From Bettongia penicillata ogilbyi (lineage: Eukaryota > Chordata > Mammalia > Diprotodontia > Potoroidae), in NCBI GenBank assembly GCA_023548195.1, contig JAJHZJ010000061.1, positions 4,236,297-4,300,296 on the forward strand: a stretch of 64,000 bases of DNA, given 5' to 3'. The position numbers and the translations under genes are program-made. The notes beneath the pieces are model-generated. The model did not search any database, had not been told where the DNA came from, and saw only the letters and a program-made list of their open reading frames with translations. This document shows positions 41,590-52,525 of the stretch, piece by piece; position 1 is the first letter of the stretch; every line of letters starts with the position of its first letter.

Positions 41590-43990
41590 CAATACATCTA
41601 TTTAATTTTGCTGTATTTTTTATTTTAAACTTAAATGCAAAAATGAGAAAAGAAAAAAGAAGACATTACCATGTACACAGCAGACTATAAAAGAGGATTC
41701 AATATTACACAATAAATTTCCATTTCAAGAAAACCTATATAATAAATACTGCTCATTGTTTTCAAAGCTTCTCAGCTTTTCTTTGCTTCCTTGTTGTTTT
41801 TCTTTTGTTCTCTGCTGTGCCCTTTTTGCTTTATTTTTTCCCTCCCTAACCCCAACCCTATAGATGGCTGGATTTACGCATGAATATATCTATACATATA
41901 CGTAGATATCTACAAACATATGCATATGTACTCATACATATATATGTAAGACTGTACTATGCTTATTTCCATCTGTCATCTGTTTTTCTGAAACTGAATA
42001 GCTTCTTCTTTCATAAGCCCAAGTCTTTTTATGTTTTTCTAAATCGACCAACTCATCATTCCTACACCACAACAATATTCTACCCCTACTACATCCTATC
42101 TGAGAGACTGTCTATAAAAGGTTTTTTTTCCCAATTTTCTGCCTTCCTTATGTTACAGGCTGCATAGGTTTTATTTATACAAGAAAGGTTTAATTTAAAA
42201 TAATTGTAATTATCTTTGATAAACTTCAACAATGCTCTTGTCTTCTAATACAGTTTAAGGTCTGATACTGCTGTATCTATTTCCTTTACATCCTTTTTCC
42301 CCTGGTTTCTTTGAAGTTACTGACCTTCAGTTCTTCCAACTAAACTTTGTTATTATTTTTTCTAACTCAGTATTTTTTTTAGTAATTATATTGAGATGAC
42401 ATTGATTAGTTAATAAAAATTCTAAATAGATTAGTTAGACAAAATTCTCATTTTAAAAAGTATTTTGGCTTTACCAACCCATGAACGATAAATATTACTT
42501 CAATTATTTGGATCTGCGTTTATTTGTACAAAAAGTGTTTTATGCTTATATTGATATAGTTCTTGTGTCTGTTTTGGGATGCATACATTCAAGTATTTTA
42601 TACTGTCAAAGTATTTTAAATTGTCTAAAACAATATTGAGTAATATTGTTGACATATAGTATAGTTTCTATATTTTTCACTTTTAACTAAATCTATTTTA
42701 ACTAACTTTGTTTGAGCTCATGATTACTATCTCTGCTTTTTTTTTACACACTGAATTCTACTCCTGGCCTTCATTTTATCTTTGTGTATATCTCTCATTT
42801 TTATAATGTTTCCTTAATACAACATATTGTTGAATTGAAAATTTTAATCTGCCGTCCATTTCCATTTTATGGGTACTCATCCCATTTACATTCTAAGCTC
42901 CAATTACTTGTGTATTTTCTTTCTTCCTGTTTTTCCTCACTATCCTTCTCACTCTATTTACCTTACTCCCTACTCACTCCCCTCCTTTTTCCTTTACCTG
43001 CTACATTATTCTCCTATTCCTTAACTTACCTCCCCCAAGAGTCCCTCCTAATCTTCTCCCCTTATTCTATCCCCTTGACCTCTTATATCTTTCTGAATTT
43101 GGAAGAATTCTATACCCTTCTAGATATATGTTGCTCTCTCTTTAATCCATTTCTGATGAAAGTAATGTTCCAGCACTACCTGCCCTCCCCCCTACTAGCT
43201 TCTTCTGTATCAATTTTTCCTTTTATGACTAATCTGTATGAAATAATTACTTCTTTTTATCTCTCCCTACAGTTTTATTTTTTTAGAATCATCCTTTCAG
43301 CTCCACCCACGCCTTTTTTCAAACTACCCAAATAATGACAAAATAAGAGTGTTGCTAATATTTTCACATATATGAAGTAAACAATTTGTCTTGAGTCACT
43401 TATAATTGCTCTTTTATGTTTACGTTAGATGTTTCCTGGATATTATATGTCAAATTTTCTCATAAGTCCTTTTTGTCACAAAGACCTGAAAGAATTTGAG
43501 ATTGTTACATGTCCACTTTTTATTTCATTGAGAAACATACTTAACTTTGCTGGGCAAGTTACCATTAGTCATAACCCAAGCTCTTTTGCTCTGTGGACTA
43601 TAGTATTCCAATATCTTCAAAATAATATTGAAGTCCTTCAATATAATAATTGCAAGGTCTTATGTAATCCTTATTGTAGCTCCATGATATTTAAATTGTT
43701 TTTTTTTCCAGTTGCTTCCAATATTTTCTCTTTAACCACAAAGCTTTGAAACTTGGCTATGATATTCCTGTAGGTTTTCCTCCTGGAATCTTTTTCAGAT
43801 AGTGCTTAGTGTTTTTTTTTCTATTTCTACTTCGCCTTCTTGTTCTAGAAGATAGTCTATTTAATGAGAATATTTGGAGAATAGTTTCCTTGGCTAATTA
43901 AATTTTCAAGCAGAAATCCCTGTGTTGAAAGCATTTTCAAATATCAGAGATGCCTGTCTGAAGCACCCTAGACTCTTGTCTTAGTAAACA
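41590..43990 (-). mobile_element. L1, internally deleted, minus strand
   Basis: Read on the minus strand, the parts are in L1 order. 43340-43990: ORF1 (the antisense of the RRM/C-terminal region around 43430-43800). 42890-43340: purine-rich inter-ORF spacer (pyrimidines on plus). 42720-42890: ORF2 endonuclease start (diverged 'VNGM' near 42870). 42240-42650: a later reverse-transcriptase section. 42150-42240: ORF2 C-terminal section. 41590-42115: 3'UTR of the same subfamily as 12655-13425. Total about 2.4 kb of an original ~6 kb, so several internal deletions. The 183- and 106-codon plus-strand frames (42784, 43429) are antisense noise. Confidence 0.75.
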
Positions 43991-44002
43991 GAATACAGTG
44001 AC

Positions 44003-44132
44003 AATAATGTAATCTTTATTGGATTATATGTGTACATGTCATTGCCTCCAACAGAAGTGATATTCTCAAAGATGGCAACTGTTTCATTTTTGTTTTTGTA
44101 TCCTAGCAGAGTGCCTGGCATCTAGTTCTTTT
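44003..44132 (+). repeat. L2 LINE 3' end
   Basis: 'caaagatggcaactgtttca', 'ttgtatcctagcagagtgcc', 'tggcatctagttc'. Confidence 0.65.
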
Positions 44133-44474
44133 TTTAACCCTATTTCTTGATTTGTAAATTTATGTTAATGTTGGTCTCTATTGATGGTGTGTGTGGGGAG
44201 ATGCAATAGTACTTCAAGGGTTGCTGTTCTTTGGGGGATTTTTTAAGGCACTGCTTTTTTTCAGAGCTAGTTCTAGGGATCTGGAATATTTTTGTGCAAA
44301 CAACAGTAAAAAGAACCTGACCATAAAAAACTACTATTGTGACAGGGAAGAATGAGACACAAACTCAGAAGAAGACAATGAAATCAAAACAGTTACAAGC
44401 AAAGCCTCAAAGAAAAAATGTAAATTGAACACAAGCCCAACCAGAATTCCTAAAAGAGATTAAAAATTATTTTA

Positions 44475-45385
44475 AAAATTAAATGAGTGAAGAAATATTC
44501 TAAATCATTATTGATTAGAGAAATGCAAATTAAAACAACCTTGAAATATCATTTTACATCTTCCAGATTGGCTAAAATGATAGAAGGGGAAAGCAACAAA
44601 AGCTGGAGAGGCTGTGGGAAAAAATGGGACACTAATTCATTGTTGGTGGAACTGTGAAGTGATCCAACCATTTTGGAAAGCAATAGGGAATTATGCCCAA
44701 AGAGTTATTAAACTCCCTATATCCTTTGACTCAGTAATACCACTACTTGGTCTATTTCCAAGGAATATTAGGGAACAAGGAAAAGAATCTATATGTTCTA
44801 AAATATGTATAACAGTTCTCTTTGTGAAACTAGAGATTGCAGGGATACCTGTCAATTGAGGAATGGCTGAATAAACTGTGGTATACAGTTGTTATAGAAT
44901 ACTACGGTGCTATAAGAAATGATAAGCTCTATATTCTTAGACAAATATGGACAGATTTTCATGAAAAAAACAATGAAATGAGCAGAATGAAGAGACTATT
45001 GTGTATAGTAACAGCAATGTTGTTTTAAGAACAATTTTGAGCAATTAAATCATTTTACTGTTATAAATACCCAAATTAACTACAAAGGACATATGAAAAA
45101 AGATACAATCTGCATCTAGAGAAACAACTGATAAATAGAAGTATGGATAGAATAATTTTACACATACACATATTTATGTCTAATAGTAGCCATCTTAAGG
45201 TGAAAGAAGACAAAAAAATGGGGAAAATTTACATGATAACTTTATTATACTTTGAAGGAATAGCAAATTACATAATAGATTTATCATACTATCTTTTTAA
45301 TTATACTATATTATATAAATGCTTGTTTTCCCTATAAATTAAAACTAACATAAAAGAATATGCTTTAGTTAAAAAAAATTAAAAA
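44475..45385 (+). mobile_element. L1 3' end nested in L1 ORF1
   Basis: 5'-truncated L1: ORF2 C-terminus, then 3'UTR and A-rich end. The open frame 44614-44859 carries the conserved Cys/His region (HCWWNCEVIQPFWKAIG, then PLLGLFP); 44837-45028 carries EEWLNKLWYTVVIEYYGAIRN. Possible target duplication: 'ttaaaaattaaatgag' near 44473-44490 and 'ttaaaaatcaaaaggt' near 45379-45395 (about 12/16). Same subfamily as 12655-13425. Confidence 0.8.
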
Positions 45386-45670
45386 TCAAAAGGTATAGGA
45401 AAAATAAGGCAAAAAAATGAAGCAAAGGAAGAAAATTATGAAAAAAAATTAACAGCTTGGTAAAAGAGGAAACACTTGAACCTCACTCCTATCTGAATTG
45501 GCTCAAAGAGGGGAAAATATATCTACATAATCAATTGTTAATGAGAATCTATCTTACTAAACAAAGAAGGAGATGGGGAAGGAGATAAAGAGGAGTTGGG
45601 GTGGGTGATAAAAGGGAGGGTAGATAAAAGGCAGTGGTCCAAACCAAAACAGAATTTAGAAGAAGGATAG

Positions 45671-45703
<33 letters not shown>

Positions 45704-45717
45704 CAGAAGAAAACAGG

Positions 45718-46535
45718 ATGGAGGAAAATGCACAGTTAGTAATCATAACTGTGAATGTAAATGGGATGAACTCACCCATAAAACAGAAATGGATAGCAGA
45801 ATGGATTAGAAACTAGAATCCAAAAATACATTATAAGAAACGCACTTGAAAAGAAGAGACACGCAGAGTTAAAAGAAGGAATTGGAGCAGAATCAATTAA
45901 GAATCAGATGAAGTAAAAAAGAGAGGGGTAGCAATCAGGAGCTCAGACAAAGCAAAAGTGAAAATAGACCAATTAAAAGAGAAAAGCAAGAAAACTACTT
46001 CTTGCTAAAAGAAACTGTAGATGGTGAGGTAATAGTAATACAAAACTTATATGTGTCAAATGTCATAGTATACAAATTCTTAAAATAAAAGTTAAAGGAG
46101 GAAACAGAGAGTCAAACTATACTAGTGGGGGGCCTTAGTTTTCCCATATCACAGCTAGGCAAATCCAACCATAAAATTAATAGGAAAGAAGTGAAGGAGA
46201 TGAATAGAATCTTAGAAAAGTTAGATATGATTATCCTCTGGAGAAAACTGAAAGAGAATAAAAAGGACTATAACTTTTTATGAGCTGTACATGGCACCTT
46301 CACAAAAACTGACCATGGACTAGGGCAGGAAAACCTCACAACCAAATGCAGTAAAGCAGAAATATTAAATGTAGCCTTCTCCAACCACAATAAAATTAAA
46401 AACTACATTTAATAAATGGCTGTGAAAGCATAGATTGAAAGGTAATTGGAAACTAAACACTTTAATCCTAAAGAATGAATGACTTAAAGAACAAATCAAA
46501 GAAACAGTCAATAATTTCAGTAAAGAGAATTACAA
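45718..46535 (+). pseudogene. L1 ORF2 endonuclease remnant
   Basis: The APE-type endonuclease of L1 ORF2p nicks target DNA at T-rich sites. Start ATG 45718 with 'NVNGMNSPIKQKWIAEW' is the conserved N-terminus, followed within 33 codons by a stop (TAG 45814-45816). Downstream pieces in varying frames include the 'kkgvai' region near 45925 and the distal endonuclease/linker region up to 46530. Broken by several stops and a HAL1 insertion at 46536. Purine-rich spacer and a (GA)n run (45669-45705) precede the start. Confidence 0.82.
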
Positions 46536-48123
46536 CAAGACCAATGCACTGAGCACAGACCAGACCAGCACACTGGCTTGCAGACCAGCCCAGAGTGCAG
46601 AGCAGGACAGAGTGTAGCAGGGACAGAACCCAGAACAGAAATCAGGGTGCCATTGGCAGCAGTTCCCATATTCCTCAACCCACAAACACCACAGACAGCT
46701 TCAAAAGTCAGTGGGAGGATTCCTTCACCAAGGAAAGGGGAGCACAGTCTGGACCTCTGACAGCTGCCATTTTTGGAGCCCTCCACCTAGAGCCCCTGGG
46801 GGAATTGATGGGCTGATTGAATATCAGCCCTGACTGGCAGCCCCAAGAGACCTTTGCCTAAAGCCCCTGGGGAAATTGAGCCACTGATCTAATTCTCAGT
46901 CCTGAGCTTCACCTAGGAGTGAGGAAGATAACTGGCAGTAGATCTGGTGGAGGCTCTGGAGAGGGGATTCAATTGCAGATTCTGAGCAGAAAAGTTTTTG
47001 GTTGCTCCAAGAGTAATGTGCAGGTCAGGAGAGGAGTAAACTCCTCTCTCTTGATTGGGCTACCTTGGAGGAACTGAGAACTTACAGGTCCTCAGAGTAT
47101 ACCCTCCTCTCAACAAAGGTCTGAAAAGTCAAGTAACTGGCTGGGAAAATGCCCAAAAAAGGGAGAAAAAAAATAAGACTTTAGAAGGTTACTTTCTTGG
47201 TGAACAGGTATTTTCTTTCATGCTTTCAAATGAGGAAGAACAAAGCATAACATCAAAGGAAGGCAAGGTTTTTGCATCCAAAACCGCCAAAATAAATATG
47301 CAATGGTCTCAGGCCATGGAAGAGCTCAAAAAGAATTTTGAAAATCAAGTAAGAGATGTGGAGGAAAAATTGGGAAGAGAAATGAAATCGATGCAAGAAA
47401 ACCATGAAAAGTGAGTCAATAGCTTGCTAAAGGAGGTAAGAAAAAGCTTCTTCAGTGGAGGAGAAAAGAGAGGACATGAGAGGGAAAAAGGGAAGCTTAC
47501 TCTCTTCACATTTGACTTGAGGTAATGACATGTTCACTCAGTTTGGTATGAAAGTATATCTTGCAGTACAAAAGGGGAGAAGGGAACAAGTAGGGTGAGG
47601 GGAGGGAGGGCAAATGGGAGAAGGGAGTAATCAGAAGTAAACACCTTTGGGAAGGGACAAGGTCAAAAGAGAGAATAGAATAAATGGGAGTAGGACTGGA
47701 TGGAGGGAAATATAGTTAGTCTTACACAACATGACTATTATGAAAGTCTTTTACAAAACTACACATATATTGAATTGCCTGCCTTCTCAGTGGGGATGGG
47801 TGAGGAGGGAGGAAGAAGAGAAGTTGGAATTCAAAGCATTAGGAATGAATGTTGGGAATTGTTTTTGCATACAAGTGGGAAATAAGAAATATAGGTAATG
47901 GGGTATAGAAACCTATCTTGCCCTACAAGAAAAGAGAGAAGAAGCAGATAAGGGAAAGGAGGGGTGTGATAGAAGGGAGGGCATATTGAGGGAAGGGGTT
48001 AATCATAATGAAAGGCGTTATGCCGTGGAGGGAAGGGAGAGATGGGGAGAAAATTTGAAACTCCAAATTTTGTGGAAATGAATGTTGAAAACTAAAAATA
48101 AATAAATGAACACTATTTTAAAA
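46536..48123 (+). mobile_element. HAL1 copy 3, nested in L1 ORF2
   Basis: 5'UTR (truncated) 46536-47148, ORF1 start 47149, 3'UTR to 48123 ending 'gttgaaaactaaaaataaat' plus A-rich tail. Target duplication 'aaagagaattacaa' (46522-46535) and 'aaagagaatgacaa' (48124-48137), 13/14. Most of ORF1 is deleted: the sequence passes from 'gctaaaggag' (about 47435; equivalent to 27705 in copy 2) straight to 3'UTR 'gtaagaaaaagcttcttcag' (equivalent to 28845-28870). About 1.15 kb is missing relative to copy 2. Confidence 0.88.
47055..47450 (+). pseudogene. HAL1 copy 3 ORF1 N-terminal remnant
   Basis: True start ATG 47149 is followed by an A-run frameshift; the longer open frame 47055-47414 enters the ORF1 frame after it (KNKTLEGYFLGEQVF, NEEEQS, QAMEELKKNFENQV). 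It ends at TGA 47412-47414 where copy 2 has TGG. Only the N-terminal segment and the start of the coiled coil remain; RRM and C-terminal domain are deleted. Confidence 0.85.
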
Positions 48124-48137
48124 AAAGAGAATGACAA

Positions 48138-48960
48138 AAATGAGAAAACATTCCAAAATTTGTGGATGCATCTAAAGCAATACATAGAGGAAATTTAATA
48201 TCTCTAAATGCATGCATCAATAAAAGAGAGAAAGAGCAGATCAATAAATTGGTCATGCAACTAAAAAAACCTAGAAAAAGAACAAATTAAAGATCTCCAA
48301 TTAAACGCCAAAGTAGAAATTCTGAAAATCAAAAGATAGATTAATAAAATTAATAGAAAAAAAACAAGCATTGAATTAATAAATAAAAGTAGGAGCTGGT
48401 TTTATGAAAAAAATTAAATAGATAAAGCAATGGTTGATTTTTGAGAAAAGAAAGAAGAAATCCAAATTACCAATATCTAAAATAAAAAGGTTGAATGTAT
48501 CACCAATGAGGATAAAATTAACACAATTATTAGGAGTTATTTTGGCCAAGCATATACCAGTAAAACTGACAATCTAAGCAAAATGGTTGCATATTTACAA
48601 AAATACAAACTACCCAAATTATCAGAAGAGTAATAGAATATGTCTACAACCATATCTTAGAAAAAGAAATTGAACAAGCCATCAATGAACTGCCTAAGAA
48701 AAATATCCCCAAAACAAAATGGATTTGTAAGTGAACTCTACCAAACATTTGAGAAACACTTAATCCCAATACTAAATAAACTAATTGAAAAAAATAGGTA
48801 AAGAAAGAGTCCTACCAAACCCAGGAACTATATGAACACAATTACAGAACACTTTTCAACAAAGACAGATCTAAACAACTGTAGAAATATTAATTTTTCA
48901 TGAGTAGATCAAGTCAACATAATAAAAATGACAATTCTACCTAAGTTAAATGCGTGTGAA
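48138..48960 (+). pseudogene. L1 ORF2 linker and reverse transcriptase remnant
   Basis: Multi-frame matches to L1 ORF2 in order: 'KTFQNLWMHLKQYI' (48150), 'NKSRSWFYEK' (48385), 'QITNI' (48465), 'YKLPKLSEE' (48605), 'NGFVSELYQTFEKHLIPILNKLIEK' equivalents (about 48715-48800). Numerous stops and frameshifts. The catalytic FADD box is not present in what remains, because the RT core is deleted between about 48890 and 48925. Confidence 0.8.
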
Positions 48961-49115
48961 TCTATCTATCTATCTATCTATCTATCTATATGTATATATA
49001 AAGATACATTTATAGACATACACACACTCAATATACATGTATGTGTATACTGATATATAAATATGTATTTATATTTATATACAAACTCCTGAAATATATA
49101 TATATATATAACTTA
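48960..49115. repeat. (TCTA)n and (TA)n microsatellites
   Basis: Seven or so TCTA units at 48960-48989 followed by TATA-rich DNA and (TA)n at 49090-49111, marking the end of the L1. Confidence 0.93.
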
Positions 49116-49221
49116 TGTATAAAGTATATGCATGTACTACTCTACTAACAATTTTGTATATTTCAAAACTTATGCAAACAAATTTTAAAAGGATAACAAA
49201 ATAAAATGTTATTTTATTTTA

Positions 49222-49600
49222 GAGTCAACAAGGAGTCACTCAAGTTAATTAAGGAAGGGAGTGACATGATGAGATCTCTACTTTAAGCAAAGAACTTTGG
49301 CAGGAGCATGTAAAATGAATTACAGAGCATAGTGACTTGAGAAAGAGAGATCATTTACCAGGCCATGTCAATAGTCCACATGAAAGTATGAAGGCCTGAA
49401 TGAATGGAATTGGGAAGGGGGGCAGACATAAAAGATGTTATGGAGGTGGAAATACCATAACTCAGCACTTGACTGGATATGTGCAGAAAGGAAGAGCTAG
49501 AAGTTCAAGAAGACAGAAAGGTTACAATGAAGATAAGATCATAGATAACAACATGGGTGACTAGAAAAATGGCAGTGTCCTTGATATAAATGAGGAAATT
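49222..49600 (-). repeat. L2 LINE 3' region
   Basis: 'gaagggagtgacatgatgag', 'actttggcaggagcatgtaa', 'ggccatgtcaatagtccaca': antisense L2 more internal than the other copies. Confidence 0.65.
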
Positions 49601-50285
49601 TTTTAAAAGAAAGGTAAGTCTCGGGAGAAAGACAATGTAAAAAGATCTATGATGTACATCGCAAGCCTTCCATGTCTGCAAGACCTATGTAACTCACTCT
49701 GTGTCATCCAAAAGGGGAATTTAATTATCAGTCCCTGCCTGGGAGCTACAGCCTGTGCTCTGAGGGGTGCTGCTACAGCCACAATTTCTCCATATTTGTT
49801 ATGTGAAAAACAGCAAGTAGCCCAATTTGGTAGGAACAGATAGCATGTAATCACAGGTGATCTGGGGAACAAAAGGTAGATGTGCTGGATATGGGGAAGA
49901 ATTTTTTTTTCTATTGGTACCTTCCAGGTTGGCAGGTTAAGTGTAGGTTATATCTGCCGTGAGGAGCCAGCTCCCAGTGTAGGAAGGGGGAAGTTTGTAA
50001 AGGATCAGAATAAGAAAGTGTCAGAGGATGAGGTTAAGTGCATCTGGGCTAGAAACAAGCCCCATGAATGAAGGCAGATTTATGACCCTTATTCTCATTC
50101 TCTGAATGGTTGATCATACATGTTTGGAGACAGGCTATGGCTTTCTTTAGGTCAGACCCCTCTGATGGTGGCCAGTGAATTATATAAATCTATGCTTAGC
50201 TCTCCATTTCCAATATTTACAAGCAATATTATTGTATGACTTCCCCCAAAAAAAGGATATTCAGACTCTGTTTCTACATTTTTTT
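49601..50285. other. Unassigned; may belong to the next repeat
   Basis: Overlapping frames on both strands at 49603-49872 and 49649-49843 show no known domain. Could be the 5' part of the unclassified repeat at 50286-50895, but copy 1 (2535-3293) does not align clearly here. Confidence 0.35.
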
Positions 50286-50895
50286 TTCTTCTCTTTCCTA
50301 CTTATTTACCCTGTCATTAAAAAAGAGAAAAACAAAACCTAGGACAATGAACTCTTTTGACCTTTGTAGTTTCCTTTATGATTCCTTGAAATAGAGCACT
50401 GGAAAACCAGGCTTTGACAAAGCCCATTGGGATTCAGATGGAGCTCCTTGATCATGCCTTAAGCCCAGATCACTCTGACTCTCACAGATTAGTCAATAAT
50501 AGGTCCCAGCCCAAGCCTCCCGGGGTCATTGCTTGGGTTTTGATGGCTCAGAGTGTGTGTAAATAGCAACAAATTTATTTTTTTTAGTAGGCAAACTAGG
50601 CCATCTCTGCCTCATTTCTTACCTATCCTCACTGAATGAGCATAGGCTCAGACAAACTGAGAAAGATTTTAGCTTGAAAAGGCCAAGATCTCCCACTGCA
50701 TCTGAGGTCATCTCCAGTCGTCCTGATCTATATCTTGCCACTGGACTCAGGTGACCCTGAAGGAGAGGGCAAAGATGATGACTTAGGAGAGCTCTGCCTC
50801 ACTTAAGTCAAATGCACTTGCAAGTCAAGACACTCCCCGCTCCTGATGTCATTTGTCTTCTTCAATAAATAAGGGCAAACCACAACTCTTACATA
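50286..50895. repeat. Unclassified interspersed repeat, copy 2
   Basis: Colinear with 2700-3293: 'ggctttgacaaagcccattg', 'gctcagagtgtgtgtaaata', 'gccaagatctcccactgcat', 'cttgcaagtcaagacactcc', 'gctcctgatgtcatttgtct', A/C-rich tail. No coding capacity. Confidence 0.7.
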
Positions 50896-51019
50896 TTTTG
50901 TAGGGAGGCGGAAGATGCTAAGGTGTCTCATAAAACTCTCTTTTCAACCTTAGTTCCTTGTTGTCTAGACACCTCATGTTTTCAGAGTATTACTGTCTTT
51001 GGTTTTGCTCTGATATCTG

Positions 51020-51185
51020 TTGTTTCATTCAGTTAGCATATAGGAAAGTCTTATTGTATGCCAGACACCCTGGGAATACAAGACAAAACTGAAACAGTTT
51101 GATTACTTAAGGACTTAACTGGAGGAAAACAGCACACATAAAAAAATAATAATCAATCTCTACAATGTAATGGGGTTCTGATGAA
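51020..51185 (-). repeat. L2 LINE 3' end
   Basis: 'tcttattgtatgccagacac', 'cctgggaatacaagacaaaa', 'ctacaatgtaatggggttct' in antisense order. Confidence 0.6.
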
Positions 51186-51489
51186 TGCCCAGATCACCTA
51201 AAATGGGGGCAATCATGTTAGAAAATCTATGAATCTGCTTCAGACATAAGACATTTTTTTGTGCCACCCCATGCAGGTAAGAGCAGCCTCTTTTCATTGC
51301 CTTCCTAGTTCGAGCTTGCTGTCAGAACTTTAAATCTGCCTCGTGGAGGCAGTCTTTCTTTCCAGTGGTATTCAAGGGTGAAAGTCTTGTTCACCGATTG
51401 CACGAAGGGCCACCTTCCTCTTTTCCTTTCAGGCCCTCTAGACCCCAGAAATTGGCATGGGATTTGGATATATACCCAGCTCCAAGAAG
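51186..51489. other. No recognisable feature
   Basis: Overlapping frames 51365-51665 and 51305-51505 lack motifs; the 3' part runs into CR1/L3 and hAT sequence. Confidence 0.35.
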
Positions 51490-51850
51490 TAGTATTTCCC
51501 ATCACTGGAGATCTTCAACTAGAATTGGATCACCACCTGTCAGGATATCATAGAGGATGCTTCTATACACATGTGGTTTGGACTATACCAGGGATTCTTA
51601 ACTTTTTTTGGCATCCTGGACCCTTTAGCAGTCTGGTAAAGCCTATGGATCCCTTTTCAAAATAATTTTTAAATGTATAAAATACATAGGATTACGAAGA
51701 AGCCAAGTTATTTGTGAAATAAAGATGTACTTTTTCCCCATCTAAATTCATGGACCCCATGAAATCTATTCATGCAGCCTTTGGGGACTCTGAGGCTAAG
51801 AACCCCTGAACTAGATGTTCCCCAAAGTATTTTTCAAATCAGTCTGAGTC
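51490..51850. repeat. CR1/L3-type fragment split by hAT MITE
   Basis: 'actggagatcttcaactaga', 'ggatcaccacctgtcaggat' before, and 'ctagatgttccccaaagt' after the MITE, form the terminal CR1/L3 motif ('ttggactagatg...'). Confidence 0.6.
51589..51808. mobile_element. hAT MITE (220 bp)
   Basis: Starts 'cagggattcttaactttttt', ends 'aggctaagaacccctg': inverted termini CAGGGATTCTTA / CAGGGGTTCTTA. Flanks 'gactatac' (51581-51588) and 'aactagat' (51809-51816) both fit an original 'gactagat', an aged 8 bp duplication. No transposase. Confidence 0.75.
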
Positions 51851-51988
51851 CTAACATAGATGAAGGAACTGATAACCAGAGATGTAAAAGGATTAACAGA
51901 AAGTCACATATGGGAATATCTCAGAGCCAAGATCAGTCATCTCACAGGCTAGTGTGCTTTCTACTACAATACATTGTCTCTCATCATG
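51851..51988 (-). repeat. MIR fragment
   Basis: 'gatgaaggaactgataacca', 'acagaaagtcacatatggga' in antisense order, very diverged. Confidence 0.5.
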
Positions 51989-52324
51989 CATGATCATAGC
52001 TATCTAGAGAAGAAGGACTTGTCAGTGATTGGGAAAAAGGGATACTGCTCCAGGCTCTAATCTGTAAGGAATTTCCTTTCTTTTTGTAAATTTCTAATAG
52101 AAACTTTCTTCTCACCATTTGTCTCTTACTCCTAAAAATAATACACAAGAAAGTTTCTGTTGTTTAAGGGTTGCAGGTTGAAGCCTCACTTAATTAAAGT
52201 TTTTTTGTAGTATAAACTCTAATAATCTCCAATATATACAAAGGTCTTTCTAGCTTTTATTTGTGTTTGCTTTTTTACCATTTATTTTTGTTTCTCTCTT
52301 CTCCACACACTTCTATTCTAAGCT
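51989..52324. other. No recognisable feature
   Basis: No gene or named repeat seen. Confidence 0.4.
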
Positions 52325-52525
52325 TCTGGTAGTTTGTGTGATAAAGTGAAAAGGATGCCAGATTGGGAATGAGGACCTTGGTTCAAATCCTACCTCTAAA
52401 TTCTATTACCTTGGAAAAGTCATTTAACCTCTCTGGGCCTCAGTTTCCGCATCTATAAAATTATAGGTTTGGACTCTAGAACCTCTAAGTTCTCCCTCCA
52501 GCTCAAAATCCTGTGATTGAAATAT
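52325..52525 (+). repeat. THER/MIR-like SINE
   Basis: 'gaccttggttcaaatcctac', 'cttggaaaagtcatttaacc', 'ctcagtttccgcatctataa', tail 'caaaatcctgtgattgaaat'. Confidence 0.82.

Larger units (their letters stand above)
44290..48960 (+). mobile_element. L1 (ORF1-ORF2) with two nested insertions
   Basis: Own sequence in order: 44290-44474 ORF1 5' part ('gagacacaaactcagaagaa', 'aagcctcaaagaaaaaatg'); 45386-45480 more ORF1 ('gaagaaaattatgaaaaaaa', 'cagcttggtaaaagagg'); 45480-45717 spacer; 45718-46535 ORF2 endonuclease; 48138-48960 ORF2 linker and reverse transcriptase. The end at 48930-48950 ('aaaatgacaattctacctaa') is a later RT part, so RT is internally deleted too. Insertions: an L1 3' end (44475-45385) and HAL1 copy 3 (46536-48123). 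Many stops; inactive. ORF1 5' limits are uncertain. Confidence 0.75.

Noticed and set aside
42784..43335. 183-residue plus-strand frame
   Set aside because: Lies antisense to the purine-rich spacer and ORF1 of a minus-strand L1; stop-poor because of composition.
47430..47460. Splice-donor-like 'ggaggtaag' in HAL1 copy 3 as evidence of a spliced retrocopy
   Set aside because: The GTAAG is retained on the 3' side and aligns to 'gcaag' of copy 2, so the junction is a microhomology deletion and not an exon-exon joint.
48960..49111. TCTA repeats as a CRISPR-like array
   Set aside because: Simple tetranucleotide microsatellite without spacers; the organism is a vertebrate.
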